DNA from: an uncultured Clostridia bacterium | GTDB taxonomy: Bacteria > Bacillota > Clostridia > RGIG6154 | Direction of reading: 5' to 3' | Length of the DNA: 61,794 bases | Assembly (NCBI GenBank): GCA_934446135.1 | Contig: CAKSDT010000001.1 | Location: 1-61,794, forward strand | Made by a program: the position numbers and the translations under genes | Part shown: piece by piece, positions 24,899 to 34,000 of the stretch | How positions within the stretch are numbered: the stretch's first letter is position 1 | How the letters are laid out: each line of letters starts with the position of its first letter | The notes under the pieces: generated by a model | Database searches by the model: none | What the model saw: only the letters and a program-made list of their open reading frames with translations | What the model was told of the DNA's origin: nothing

Positions 24899-25864
24899 TT
24901 ATGCCCAGTACATTTCTCCGGGTGTCTCATAAATCAAAACTTCTTTTAAGAATTTAATTGCCTTTTCAAGACCTTCTGTAGGCGACATTAAACCGTCTTC
25001 ATGCTCAATTGAGATTGCTCCGTCATAACCTGTAAGTTTAAGTGTTGAAATGACATCGTTCCAAAAATCTTTTCCGTGACCGTAGCCTATTGTTCTGAAT
25101 GCCCAAGAGCGGTCTGCAATATTTGAAAGACTCTTCGTGTCAAGAACACCGTTTACGGCACAGTTTATAGCGTCGATTTTGGTATCTTTTGCGTGGAAGT
25201 GATAAATTGCACCCTTTAATGCTTTTATTGCAGCAACTATATCAATTCCCTGCCAGATAAGATGGCTCGGGTCAAAGTTTGCACCGATTATATCACCAAC
25301 TGCTGCACGGAGTTTAAGAAGTGTTTCGGGATTATATACGCAAAAACCGGGGTGCATCTCAAATGCAATTTTCTTAATACCGTGCTGTTTTGCAAATTCA
25401 GCCATATCTTTCCAGTATGGAATAAGTTTTTCTTCCCACTGCCATTTTAAAATATCACCGTATTCCGTGGGCCATGCACAGGTAACCCAGTTGGGATTTT
25501 TAGATTCTTCGCAGTCACCGGGACAGCCTGAAAAACCGACTATTGTATCGACTCCCAAAAGTTCTGCCGCAAGAATAGCATTTTTGAACTGATTATGATA
25601 GTCCTCGGCAATTTCCTTGTTAGGATGAACAGGGTTGCCGTGACAACTTATAGCGGATATCTCAAGTTCGTTATCTTTTAATATCTTTTTAACTTTTTCA
25701 ACATTTTCGGGATGACCGATTAATTCTTTCGGCTTGATGTGAGCATCGCCCGGGTAACCGCCGGCACCGAGTTCGACACAGTCTACACCTAAAGAATGGA
25801 GATACTTCATTGCGTCTTCAAACGGCATTGAAGCCAAAGCAGGATTCATAACACCTAATTTCAT
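24899..25864 (-). CDS. Sugar phosphate isomerase/epimerase (xylose isomerase-like TIM barrel)
   Basis: 321 residues of the AP-endonuclease-2/xylose-isomerase-like fold. Candidate metal-binding residues lie in FEMHPGF (Glu, His), NFDPSHLIWQG (Asp, His), YHFHAKDTK and ISIEHED. VDCVELGAGGYPGDAH marks the start of the barrel. No signal peptide; cytoplasmic. It lies 47 bp after the LacI regulator on the same strand, so its sugar substrate probably also controls that regulator. The exact substrate (inosose, hexulose or similar) cannot be read out. Confidence 0.85.
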   Translation of the reverse strand: MKLGVMNPALASMPFEDAMKYLHSLGVDCVELGAGGYPGDAHIKPKELIGHPENVEKVKKILKDNELEISAISCHGNPVHPNKEIAEDYHNQFKNAILAAELLGVDTIVGFSGCPGDCEESKNPNWVTCAWPTEYGDILKWQWEEKLIPYWKDMAEFAKQHGIKKIAFEMHPGFCVYNPETLLKLRAAVGDIIGANFDPSHLIWQGIDIVAAIKALKGAIYHFHAKDTKIDAINCAVNGVLDTKSLSNIADRSWAFRTIGYGHGKDFWNDVISTLKLTGYDGAISIEHEDGLMSPTEGLEKAIKFLKEVLIYETPGEMYWA

Positions 25865-25911
25865 AACAATTACCTCACTTTTTTATATAAATTTTTAAAA
25901 CTAAATTATGT

Positions 25912-26913
25912 TTATTTTCCGTAATTCGTGGTTTGTTTATGTTTAATTTCATAACCCAGTACGGTTTTTTCCTCAAACGGCTCATTTTTAATCATACTGT
26001 AAACCTTATCAAAAGCAAGTCTTCCGAGTTCTGCCTGAGGCTGGGCAATTGATGAAAGCGTCGGATTCATCATATAACAGGTTGTTGAATTGTCAAAACC
26101 CATAACCATAATGTCCTCGGGAATTTTGTAACCGTTCTGCATTAATATATTAACAGCCGCCGCCGCCATACGGTCGTTATTTGAAACAATTGCATCAATA
26201 TGTATACCCTTTTTCAGAAAATCAGCCATAAGTTTTAATGTTGAACGGTAGCCGTAATTGCTCCTTATTACAAGTTCGGGACGGTATTTTATATTGTTCT
26301 CCGCCAGTGCACTGCAGTAACCTTTAAATCTTTCTTTTGTAGAGGCAGTATCATTGTCGCAGCTTATATGAAGAATATTTTTTCTGCCCTTATTTATCAT
26401 ATATTCCGTTGCAGATTTCATAGCGTTGAAGTTGTCTATGACAACAACCGGAATATTAAGTTTTTCATGATATTCGGAACATTGAACCATTGAAACATAA
26501 TTTGACATTTCGTTTATCTTTCCGATAACTTCCTCATCAGTTTCTATTCCCAACAGAACGGCTCCGTCTGCCGCTTTTGTTTTAACAAGTTCAAGATATT
26601 TTAATATCTTTTCCCTGCGATTATCGGTCGTGCATACCAAAATATTGTATTCGAATTCGTCTGCCCGGTCCTCCATACTTTTAATTATTTTAGCAAAAAA
26701 TGAATTTATTATCGAATTCATTATGACAAGAATAAGTTTTGTTTCACTTTTTCTTAAATTTCTGCCGGTAAGGTTTGGGTAGTAATTTAGTTTTTTAATT
26801 GCGTCGAGAACTTTTATTTTTGTTTTATCCGAAACTATATTTTCATTATTTAAAACTCTTGATACCGTAGCAACCGAAACGCCGGCTTCATTTGCAACAT
26901 CAAAAATATTTAT
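25912..26913 (-). CDS. LacI-family transcriptional regulator, apparent ATA start codon
   Basis: 333 residues if translation begins at the ATA at 26913, 8 nt after AAAGGAG. That places the first residue exactly where LacI proteins start: NIFDVANEAGVSVATVSRV is the HTH, followed by the hinge. The first ATG in frame is far inside at 26721 and would remove the whole HTH. Later parts show the periplasmic-binding fold (VSNNDRMAAAAVNIL, IMVMGFDNS). A 16-bp palindrome lies between its promoter and start, suggesting autoregulation, and the isomerase follows. The gene may use a rare initiator, or ATG may have mutated to ATA. Confidence 0.8.
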   Translation of the reverse strand: MNIFDVANEAGVSVATVSRVLNNENIVSDKTKIKVLDAIKKLNYYPNLTGRNLRKSETKLILVIMNSIINSFFAKIIKSMEDRADEFEYNILVCTTDNRREKILKYLELVKTKAADGAVLLGIETDEEVIGKINEMSNYVSMVQCSEYHEKLNIPVVVIDNFNAMKSATEYMINKGRKNILHISCDNDTASTKERFKGYCSALAENNIKYRPELVIRSNYGYRSTLKLMADFLKKGIHIDAIVSNNDRMAAAAVNILMQNGYKIPEDIMVMGFDNSTTCYMMNPTLSSIAQPQAELGRLAFDKVYSMIKNEPFEEKTVLGYEIKHKQTTNYGK

Positions 26914-26930
26914 TGTTGTTTCTCCTTTCT

Positions 26931-26946
26931 TTGTAAAGGTTTACAA
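26931..26946. promoter_or_regulatory. LacI-type operator, perfect palindrome
   Basis: TTGTAAAGGTTTACAA: 7-bp arms around GG, close to the TGTAAACGNTTACA type used by LacI/GalR members. It lies between the -10 box and the regulator start, ideal for autorepression. Confidence 0.7.
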
Positions 26947-26950
26947 CGGT

Positions 26951-26979
26951 ATTATATCACAACAGGAAATATTTTGCAA
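26951..26979 (-). promoter_or_regulatory. Promoter of the lacI-isomerase operon
   Basis: TTGCAA (26974-26979), 17-bp spacer, TATAAT (26951-26956) on the minus strand. Confidence 0.68.
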
Positions 26980-27105
26980 TAGTGATTTATACATCAATTT
27001 TAAAAAAAGCCTTGCAATTTGTCCGGAATTGTTGTATATTATATTGAAAACATATTTTAGGATTTGTTTGATGGGCTTTAATATGCGGTGTAAAGGAGAT
27101 ATGTT

Positions 27106-28614
27106 ATGAGTATGAAATATCACAGCACAAGAGATTCAAAAATATCATATACTGCCGGTGAGGCAATCATTAAAGGATTGTCACCCGAAGGCGGTCTTTT
27201 TGTTCCGGAAAACATACCGAAAATTTCATTGAATGATATCGAAAGTCTTAAGGATATGAAATATACAGACAGGGCTAAATTTGTTTTAAGCAGGTTTTTA
27301 GATGATTTTTCGGCTGAAGAACTCACTTTTTGTACTGACAGTGCTTATACCAAGGAAAAGTTTGGAAGCGATGATATTGCACCTTTGTATAAATTGAGTC
27401 AAAAGGCTTATATCCTTGAACTGTGGCACGGACCCACTTGTGCATTTAAAGATATGGCACTTCAGATTTTGCCTTATTTTTTGGTTACATCGCTTAAAAA
27501 GAGCGGTGTTAATAAAGAAATCGTTATTTTGGTTGCAACCTCAGGCGATACAGGAAAGGCAGCACTTGAAGGATTTGCAGATGTCGACGGCACAAGAATA
27601 AATGTTTTTTATCCGAATGAGGGCGTAAGCAAGATTCAGAAACTTCAAATGGTAACCCAAAGAGGTAACAATGTTAATGTTACTGCTGTAAACGGTAATT
27701 TCGACGATGCCCAAACAGGCGTTAAGATGATATTCACCGATAAGAAATTTGAAGAATATGCAGACAACCATAATTTTAAGTTTTCTTCCGCAAATTCAAT
27801 TAACTGGGGAAGACTTGCACCGCAGATTGTGTATTATATTTCTTCTTATGCAGAACTTTTGCAGGCTGGAGAAATAAAATTGGGCGACAAGATAAATATA
27901 GTTGTTCCGACCGGTAATTTCGGAAACATTCTTGCGGCATATTATGCTTATAAGATGGGACTTCCGGTCAATAAATTTATCTGTGCATCGAACGAAAACA
28001 ATGTACTTACGGATTTCATAAACACAGGCATTTATGACAGAAACAGAAAATTTCATCTTACTGTGTCCCCATCAATGGATATCCTGATTTCAAGCAACCT
28101 TGAAAGATTTCTGTACGATTTAAGCGGTAATAATACCGACGAAATAAACGAATATATGAAACTTTTGAAAGAGGAAGGAAAATATGAAGTTTCAGACTCG
28201 ATTAAGGAAAAAATAAAGGGCCTTTTCTACGGCGGTTTTGCAACAGATGAGGAAACCAAAAATACAATAAAGAAAGTTTTTGAAGAAAAAGATTATGTTT
28301 TGGATACACATTCGGCAGTTGCTTATAATGTGTATGAAAAGTATACAGAAAGCACAGGCGATGAAACCAAAACGGTTATTGCTTCGACTGCAAGTCCGTT
28401 CAAGTTCTCAAAGAGTGTTATGCAGGCAATAAAAGGCGATAACAAATACGGTGCCGATATGGATGAATTTGACATACTTGACGAACTTTCAAAAATATCG
28501 GGTGAGGAAATTCCTGCCTCGCTTAAGGAACTTAAAAACAAATCGGTTCTGTTTGATGTTACTTGCGAAAAAGATGAATTGAAGCAAATAGTAAGTGATT
28601 TTCTCAGACTGTAA
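27106..28614 (+). CDS. thrC: Threonine synthase
   Basis: 502 residues. A PLP enzyme that turns O-phosphohomoserine into threonine. WHGPTCAFKDMALQ holds the PLP lysine, and ATSGDTGKAALEG and PTGNFGNILAAYYA bind phosphate. The N-terminal STRDS motif and the ~500-residue length fit the longer thrC form. AAAGGAG precedes the ATG. A second ATG lies 6 bp inside. It starts a possible operon with the phosphoesterase 12 bp later. Confidence 0.95.
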   Translation: MSMKYHSTRDSKISYTAGEAIIKGLSPEGGLFVPENIPKISLNDIESLKDMKYTDRAKFVLSRFLDDFSAEELTFCTDSAYTKEKFGSDDIAPLYKLSQKAYILELWHGPTCAFKDMALQILPYFLVTSLKKSGVNKEIVILVATSGDTGKAALEGFADVDGTRINVFYPNEGVSKIQKLQMVTQRGNNVNVTAVNGNFDDAQTGVKMIFTDKKFEEYADNHNFKFSSANSINWGRLAPQIVYYISSYAELLQAGEIKLGDKINIVVPTGNFGNILAAYYAYKMGLPVNKFICASNENNVLTDFINTGIYDRNRKFHLTVSPSMDILISSNLERFLYDLSGNNTDEINEYMKLLKEEGKYEVSDSIKEKIKGLFYGGFATDEETKNTIKKVFEEKDYVLDTHSAVAYNVYEKYTESTGDETKTVIASTASPFKFSKSVMQAIKGDNKYGADMDEFDILDELSKISGEEIPASLKELKNKSVLFDVTCEKDELKQIVSDFLRL

Positions 28615-28626
28615 AGGGTTGATCAA

Positions 28627-29313
28627 ATGGCAATTTATGCAATATCTGATTTGCATTTGTCTTTTGAATGTAAAAAGCCAATGAATAAGTTTGGAAATTT
28701 GTGGCAAGAATACGAGGAGAAAATGAAGTACAACTGGAATTGCCTGGTTAAAAAATCTGACCTTGTATTGATCGCAGGCGATGTATCGTGGGCAACTTAT
28801 GTTAAAGATGCACGGACTGATTTTGGCTATATTGATTCATTAAACGGTATCAAGATTATTTCAAAGGGCAACCACGATTATTGGTGGGAAACAGTAAAAA
28901 AACTTAATGAATTTACAATAGAAAACAATTTTAAAACCATTAATTTTCTTCATAATAATTGCTATGAATATGAGGGTTTTGCAGTTTGCGGGGCAAAAGG
29001 TTTTGACTATACGGTTGAAGAAAAATACCGTGAAAGAGAATTGATAAGGTTAGACCTTTCGCTTTCTGAGGGGAAAAAGAAGGGAAAACAAATAATCGCA
29101 ATGCTTCATTATCCGCCGTTTACGGCAGGCGGTGAAGTTATACCGGGGTTTATGGAACTGTTTGAAAAGTACGAAGTTAAGACTTGTGTATATGGGCATT
29201 TACACGCAAACGGACATAAAAGAGCCGTAAATGAAGTTATAAACGGGACAGAATTTAAACTCACTTCTTGTGATTATTTGGGGTTTTCACCTATTCTTAT
29301 AGAAAAAACTTGA
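28627..29313 (+). CDS. Metallophosphoesterase (calcineurin-like)
   Basis: 228 residues with all five metal motifs: SDLHLS, GDVSW, GNHDYWW, HYPPF and GHLHANG. The family cleaves phosphoesters with two metal ions. The substrate is not readable from sequence. It follows thrC by 12 bp and is probably co-transcribed. No signal peptide. Confidence 0.88.
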   Translation: MAIYAISDLHLSFECKKPMNKFGNLWQEYEEKMKYNWNCLVKKSDLVLIAGDVSWATYVKDARTDFGYIDSLNGIKIISKGNHDYWWETVKKLNEFTIENNFKTINFLHNNCYEYEGFAVCGAKGFDYTVEEKYRERELIRLDLSLSEGKKKGKQIIAMLHYPPFTAGGEVIPGFMELFEKYEVKTCVYGHLHANGHKRAVNEVINGTEFKLTSCDYLGFSPILIEKT

Positions 29314-29385
29314 AATATTTGGTTTTATAATTTATAATAATTAAATATGATAAATAATTTATACACAAACGGAGGAATTTATATT

Positions 29386-30825
29386 ATGAGTGCTAAACTT
29401 ATAAAAAAAGAAGGTTATACGGTTGAATTTGAAATGACCGTTGATGCAGAAAAATTTGAAAATGCAATGCAGAAATCTTACATAAAAAATGTTAAGAAAA
29501 TCAATATTCCGGGCTTCAGAAAAGGTAAAGCACCGAGAAAATATATTGAAAAGATTTATTCTGAAGCAATTTTTTATGATGATGCGATAAATTTTGCTTT
29601 CCCGGAAAGTTATGAAGAAGCAGTTAAGGAACTTGAACTTAAACCGGTTGACAGACCTAATGTTGATGTTAAGGAAGTCGGCGAAGGCAAGGGAATGACT
29701 CTTACAGTTAAAGTTGATGTTGAACCTGAGGTTGAAATCGGCTCTTATGAAGGTATTGAAGTTACAGAGAGAAAATATCCTGTTGCTAAGGCAGATGTTG
29801 ATGCTGAAATTGAAAGACTTCGTGACAGAAACGCAAGAATGATTACTGTAGAAGACAGACCGATTCAGAAAGGCGACATCGCAGTTATTGATTTTGAAGG
29901 TTTTACAGACGGAAAAGCATTTAAAGGCGGAAAAGCAGAAAATCATGAACTTGAAATTGGTTCGGGTGCATTTATTCCGGGCTTTGAGGATCAACTTATA
30001 GGTGTTAAGTCCGGCGAGGAAACAGAAGTTAATGTTAAATTCCCGGATGATTACCAGGCTGAAGAATTAAAGGGAAAAGATGCGACATTTAAAGTCAAAG
30101 TAAACCAGATTAAGTATAAGGAACTTCCTGAACTTGATGATGAATTCGCAAAAGATGTAAGTGAATTTGATACATTGAAAGAACTTACCGCAGACATTAA
30201 AAAGAAATTCACGGAACAGAATAAAAAGCGTGCAAAAGCCGAAATGGAAAATGAGATAGTTGAAGTCTTGGTTAAAGATCTTAAAGGCGAGATTCCGCAG
30301 GGAATGTATAACTCGAAGTGTGATTCTTTGATTCGTGACTTCGAAATGCGTCTTTATCAGCAGGGCATGAGCCTTGATATGTATAAAAAATATACCGGTA
30401 TGACTGATGATGCCTTAAAGCAACAGTTTATGCCTCAGGCAGAAAATGCAGTTAAGAGCACTTTAGCACTTGAAAAAGTTGCTGAACTTGAAAAAGTTAA
30501 AGTATCTCAGAAAGAACTTGATAAGAAACTTGAAGAACTTGCAAAGGCATATAATATGGAACTTGAAAAAGTTAAAGAAGTTCTCAAAGATGAAGATCTT
30601 GAAAATATCAAAAACGATATTAAGATTGAAAAGGCAATTGATATAATTCTTTCAAAGGCAGTTATGGTTGAAAAGAAAGAAGAAAAGAAAGAGCCGGCAA
30701 AAAAGACAACCGCTAAGAAAACAACAACCGCAAAAAAGACAGCAACTAAGAAAGAAACAGCAGAAAAACCGGCAGCAAAAAAGACAACTGCTAAAAAAAC
30801 AACCAAGAAGACAGAAGATAAATAA
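29386..30825 (+). CDS. tig: Trigger factor (ribosome-associated chaperone and peptidyl-prolyl isomerase)
   Basis: 479 residues from the ATG at 29386, which has GGAGG upstream; an ORF start 39 bp earlier has none. The N-domain ribosome-docking loop GFRKGKAPRK is present. A PPIase FKBP domain (GDIAVIDFEGFTDGKAF) and a C-terminal helical chaperone domain follow. The last ~45 residues are a Lys/Ala/Thr-rich tail made of AKKTT-like repeats, which resembles histone H1-type tails and is seen in some clostridial Tig. It is upstream of clpP and clpX, the usual order. Confidence 0.96.
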   Translation: MSAKLIKKEGYTVEFEMTVDAEKFENAMQKSYIKNVKKINIPGFRKGKAPRKYIEKIYSEAIFYDDAINFAFPESYEEAVKELELKPVDRPNVDVKEVGEGKGMTLTVKVDVEPEVEIGSYEGIEVTERKYPVAKADVDAEIERLRDRNARMITVEDRPIQKGDIAVIDFEGFTDGKAFKGGKAENHELEIGSGAFIPGFEDQLIGVKSGEETEVNVKFPDDYQAEELKGKDATFKVKVNQIKYKELPELDDEFAKDVSEFDTLKELTADIKKKFTEQNKKRAKAEMENEIVEVLVKDLKGEIPQGMYNSKCDSLIRDFEMRLYQQGMSLDMYKKYTGMTDDALKQQFMPQAENAVKSTLALEKVAELEKVKVSQKELDKKLEELAKAYNMELEKVKEVLKDEDLENIKNDIKIEKAIDIILSKAVMVEKKEEKKEPAKKTTAKKTTTAKKTATKKETAEKPAAKKTTAKKTTKKTEDK

Positions 30826-30918
30826 CTATTAAATCAAGCGGCGGAAGCAAATGGGAATTTGCTTCCGCTGTCAAACCAATTACACATAAATTGTCGAAAT
30901 AAGTAGGGAGGAATCGAA

Positions 30919-31500
30919 ATGAGTTTAGTACCAATGGTAGTAGAACAGACAAGCAGAGGAGAAAGATCTTATGATATATTTTCAAGACTGCTGAATGACA
31001 GAATAGTATTTTTGGGTGAAGAAGTAAACGATGCGACTGCAAGTTTGGTAGTTGCACAACTTCTGTTTTTGGAAGCACAAGACCCGGATAAAGATATAAG
31101 TCTTTATATCAACAGCCCCGGAGGTTCTATAACTTCGGGAATGGCAATATATGATACAATGCAGTATATTAAATGTGATGTTTCAACAATTTGCGTTGGT
31201 ATGGCGGCGTCTATGGGGGCATTTTTGCTTGCAGCAGGTGCAAAGGGAAAAAGATTCGCACTTCCGAACAGTGAAATTATGATACATCAGCCTTTAGGCG
31301 GTATGCAAGGTCAGGCAACCGATATTAAAATTCATGCTGACAGAATTATCAAAATTAAGGAAAATCTTAATAAAATCTTAAGCGAGAGATGTAATAAACC
31401 TCTTGAAGTTATAGAAAGAGATACTGAGAGAGATAACTTTATGTCTGCTGAAGAAGCAAAGGAATACGGACTTATTGACAAGGTTATAACTAACAGATAG
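30919..31500 (+). CDS. clpP: ATP-dependent Clp protease proteolytic subunit
   Basis: 193 residues. The catalytic triad is S98 (MAASMGAF), H123 (MIHQPLGG) and D172 (RDNFMSA). It assembles into a 14-mer that degrades substrates fed by ClpX, encoded 10 bp downstream. AGGGAGG lies before the ATG. A GCGGAAGCAAAT hairpin with no U-run sits in the gap after tig (about 30840-30868). Confidence 0.97.
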   Translation: MSLVPMVVEQTSRGERSYDIFSRLLNDRIVFLGEEVNDATASLVVAQLLFLEAQDPDKDISLYINSPGGSITSGMAIYDTMQYIKCDVSTICVGMAASMGAFLLAAGAKGKRFALPNSEIMIHQPLGGMQGQATDIKIHADRIIKIKENLNKILSERCNKPLEVIERDTERDNFMSAEEAKEYGLIDKVITNR

Positions 31501-31510
31501 GAGTAGTTTA

Positions 31511-32764
31511 ATGGCTAAAGACGATAGAAATCAGGTTAAATGTTCTTTCTGCGGCAAGACACAGGAACAGGTAGAAAGAATAATTGCAGGTCCCAACGGT
31601 GTTTTTATATGCAATGAATGTATAGAAGCCTGTGCTGATATAATCTATGATGATGATGACAATACGGCTGATTATAACATTTCTTTGGAAGATGTTCCAA
31701 AGCCTAAGGAAATAAATAAAGTTCTTTCGGATTATGTGATCGGTCAGGATAGGGCAAGAAAAGCACTTTCCGTTGCAGTTTATAATCATTATAAAAGGAT
31801 TAATTCAAAGGAAATCGCCGATGATGTTGAAATTCAAAAGAGCAATGTTATGCTTCTAGGACCTACAGGCTCGGGAAAAACACTTTTGGCATCAACTTTG
31901 GCAAAAATTTTGGATGTTCCATTTGCTATTGCCGATGCAACAAGCCTTACCGAGGCAGGCTATGTAGGGGAAGATGTTGAGAATATTCTTTTAAAACTTA
32001 TACAGGCGGCGGATTATGACATCAAAAAGGCGGAAAAAGGCATTATATATGTTGATGAAATAGATAAAATTTCAAGAAAATCAGAAAACCCGTCTATTAC
32101 AAGAGATGTAAGCGGAGAGGGTGTTCAGCAGGCACTTCTTAAAATTCTCGAAGGAACTGTTGCGTCTGTTCCGCCGCAGGGCGGAAGAAAGCATCCCCAT
32201 CAGGAATGCCTCAGAATTGACACATCAAATATTTTGTTTATATGCGGCGGTGCATTCGACGGACTTGAGAAGATAATAGAAAAAAGAGTCGGAAATAAAG
32301 TTATGGGATTTGGTGCAGATATTAAGTCTGCAGACGATGTCCGGAAGAATGCAGCACTTAAGGATGTTCAGCCTGAAGATTTGCTGAAGTTCGGACTTAT
32401 TCCGGAATTTATAGGAAGACTTCCTGTTATTGTTTCTCTTGATATGCTTACAGAAAATGATTTGGTCAGAATTCTGACCGAACCTAAAAACGCTGTAGTG
32501 AAACAGTATAAAAAGTTGTTTTCATATGATGACTGTGAACTTGAGTTTGAAGATGATGCTTTAAAGGAAATAGCAAAAATGGCAATATCAAGAAAAACAG
32601 GTGCGAGAGGTCTTCGTGCTTTGGTGGAAGAATGCTTGGGCGAAGTTATGTATGAACTTCCGTCACTTGAAAATGTTTCAAAGTGTATAGTTACAAAAGA
32701 AACTGTATTGGGAAATAAACAACCTGTTTTAATTGAAAGTGTGGGACAAAAAGCAGGAGCATAA
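31511..32764 (+). CDS. clpX: ATP-dependent Clp protease ATP-binding subunit ClpX
   Basis: 417 residues. An N-terminal C4 zinc domain (CSFCGK...CNECIEAC), Walker A GPTGSGKT, Walker B IIYVDEIDK and sensor-2 region SRKTGARGLRA are all present. It unfolds substrates and passes them to ClpP. A hairpin follows the stop. Confidence 0.97.
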   Translation: MAKDDRNQVKCSFCGKTQEQVERIIAGPNGVFICNECIEACADIIYDDDDNTADYNISLEDVPKPKEINKVLSDYVIGQDRARKALSVAVYNHYKRINSKEIADDVEIQKSNVMLLGPTGSGKTLLASTLAKILDVPFAIADATSLTEAGYVGEDVENILLKLIQAADYDIKKAEKGIIYVDEIDKISRKSENPSITRDVSGEGVQQALLKILEGTVASVPPQGGRKHPHQECLRIDTSNILFICGGAFDGLEKIIEKRVGNKVMGFGADIKSADDVRKNAALKDVQPEDLLKFGLIPEFIGRLPVIVSLDMLTENDLVRILTEPKNAVVKQYKKLFSYDDCELEFEDDALKEIAKMAISRKTGARGLRALVEECLGEVMYELPSLENVSKCIVTKETVLGNKQPVLIESVGQKAGA

Positions 32765-32769
32765 ATTAG

Positions 32770-32802
32770 AACAAAACGCCGTAATGTATTGCGGCGTTTT
32801 GT
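32770..32802 (+). terminator. Hairpin after clpX
   Basis: ACAAAACGCCG and CGGCGTTTTGT arms (11 bp) with a 10-nt loop. The T-run is part of the stem; a terminator or processing hairpin. Confidence 0.65.
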
Positions 32803-32816
32803 TGGAAGGAATTGTT

Positions 32817-33437
32817 ATGGAGTATATAAAATTAAATGTCGGTGACATGGATGAAAATTGTTATATTGCCTATGAAAATGGGGTTGGATTTGCAGTAGAC
32901 CCCGGTGCTGACGCTCTGAGGATAAAAAACGAGGCTGAAAGACGCGGAATATTGATTTCGGCAATTTTTCTTACTCATGGGCATTTTGACCATGTAGGGG
33001 CGGTTAAAGAACTGAAGGAGCATTAGAGTGCAAAGGTTTATATGTCGCTTGCAGATAATTATATGACAGAAAATCCCGAAATGAATTTGAATTTTGGGGC
33101 ATACAGCCGTTTTGACGGATTTAAGGGAGATGTTTTTCCTGATGACGGACAGGAAATATATGTAGGCACAATGAAATTTAAAGTATTCAAAACTCCGGGA
33201 CATACACAAGGCGGACTTTCATACCTCTGCGGGAAATATATGTTTTCGGGAGATACCCTTTTTAAAGGAACAGTTGGAAGAACCGATTTCCCGGGAGGAG
33301 ATTTTGAACAACTTATGCTTTCCCTTAAAAGGGTTTATTTTACGCTCCCTGATGACACTATAATACTTCCGGGACATAATGAAATAACCGATATTGCAAC
33401 AGAAAAAAAGGAAAATCCATATTTTTTGCAACTTTGA
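32817..33437 (+). pseudogene. Metallo-beta-lactamase-fold hydrolase interrupted by one in-frame TAG
   Basis: 206 sense codons of a glyoxalase-II-like hydrolase with THGHFDH (HxHxDH), KTPGHTQGG, FSGDTLF and LPGHN intact. Codon 70 (33024-33026, after KELKEH) is TAG and the frame continues without change (SAKVYMSLADNYM). All other metal ligands remain. TAG ends several other genes here (clpP, rpmG), so it is not reassigned. Either a recent nonsense mutation or a base-call error. If real, the protein is split at the first third and should be inactive. Confidence 0.8.
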
Positions 33438-33458
33438 TAGAAAAATTTTAAAAAAGTA

Positions 33459-33487
33459 TTGACAATATGAAGATATAGTGTTAAAAT
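33459..33487 (+). promoter_or_regulatory. Promoter of the tRNA cluster
   Basis: TTGACA (33459-33464), 17-bp spacer, TAAAAT (33482-33487), about 20 bp before tRNA-Gly. Confidence 0.7.
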
Positions 33488-33507
33488 ATACAAGTCGTAA
33501 GAAACTT

Positions 33508-33581
33508 GCGGGTGTAGTTCAATGGTAGAACCCCAGCCTTCCAAGCTGGTCGTGTGAGTTCGATTCTCATCACCCGCTCCA
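33508..33581 (+). tRNA. tRNA-Gly (TCC)
   Basis: The cloverleaf has acceptor GCGGGTG/CACCCGC, anticodon loop CTTCCAA (TCC) and T-loop GTTCGATTC. Discriminator T and encoded CCA. Confidence 0.95.
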
Positions 33582-33590
33582 GAAAAGTTT

Positions 33591-33667
<77 letters not shown>

Positions 33668-33704
33668 CTTTTTTTATTAGGAGAAATTTTTTAATTTAAT
33701 ATAT

Positions 33705-33781
33705 GGCGGCTTTAGCTCAGTTGGTAGAGCACCAGATTGTGGCTCTGGGTGTCAAGGGTTCGATTCCCTTAAGTCGCCCCA
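33705..33781 (+). tRNA. tRNA-His (GTG)
   Basis: Encoded G-1 (33705), acceptor GCGGCTT/AAGTCGC, anticodon GTG, C73 opposite G-1 and an encoded CCA (33779-33781). The G-1:C73 pair is the histidine identity element. It is the last host feature before the prophage integrase and the probable attachment target. Confidence 0.94.
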
Positions 33782-33788
33782 AATAGGG

Positions 33789-33829
33789 AAACCGCATAAA
33801 TACTAGGAAAGCCTGTATTTATGCGGTTT
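33789..33829. terminator. Terminator after the tRNA cluster
   Basis: AAACCGCATAAATAC pairs exactly with GTATTTATGCGGTTT (15 bp), 11-nt loop, then ATTTTTG. It may belong to the host or to the phage left arm. Confidence 0.85.
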
Positions 33830-33837
33830 ATTTTTGT

Positions 33838-34000
33838 TTTTGGGTGTGTTTTTAGTTGTTTGGAAATGTCCTTAAATGCTTTGAAAGTGTTGTCAAAATG
33901 TTGTCAAATTTTTGCAGAGGTTAAAGTTATTTATTTTGAGTTTAGGATTATTTATTTTGCCGGTGAGGTGGAGTTAATTATATTGCCGGAGGGGTTAGAG
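33838..34000. repeat. Left-arm spacer with short direct repeats
   Basis: GTTGTCAAA occurs twice in tandem (about 33890-33910). GGAGTTAATTAT- and TTATTTTG-like units repeat to 34000. Possible integrase arm-type sites. An ORF drawn through it on the plus strand has no ribosome site and a biased composition. Confidence 0.4.

Noticed and set aside
33024..33026. TAG read as pyrrolysine or a reassigned codon
   Set aside because: Other genes here end in TAG, no pyrrolysine genes are in view, and the family has no known need for it.
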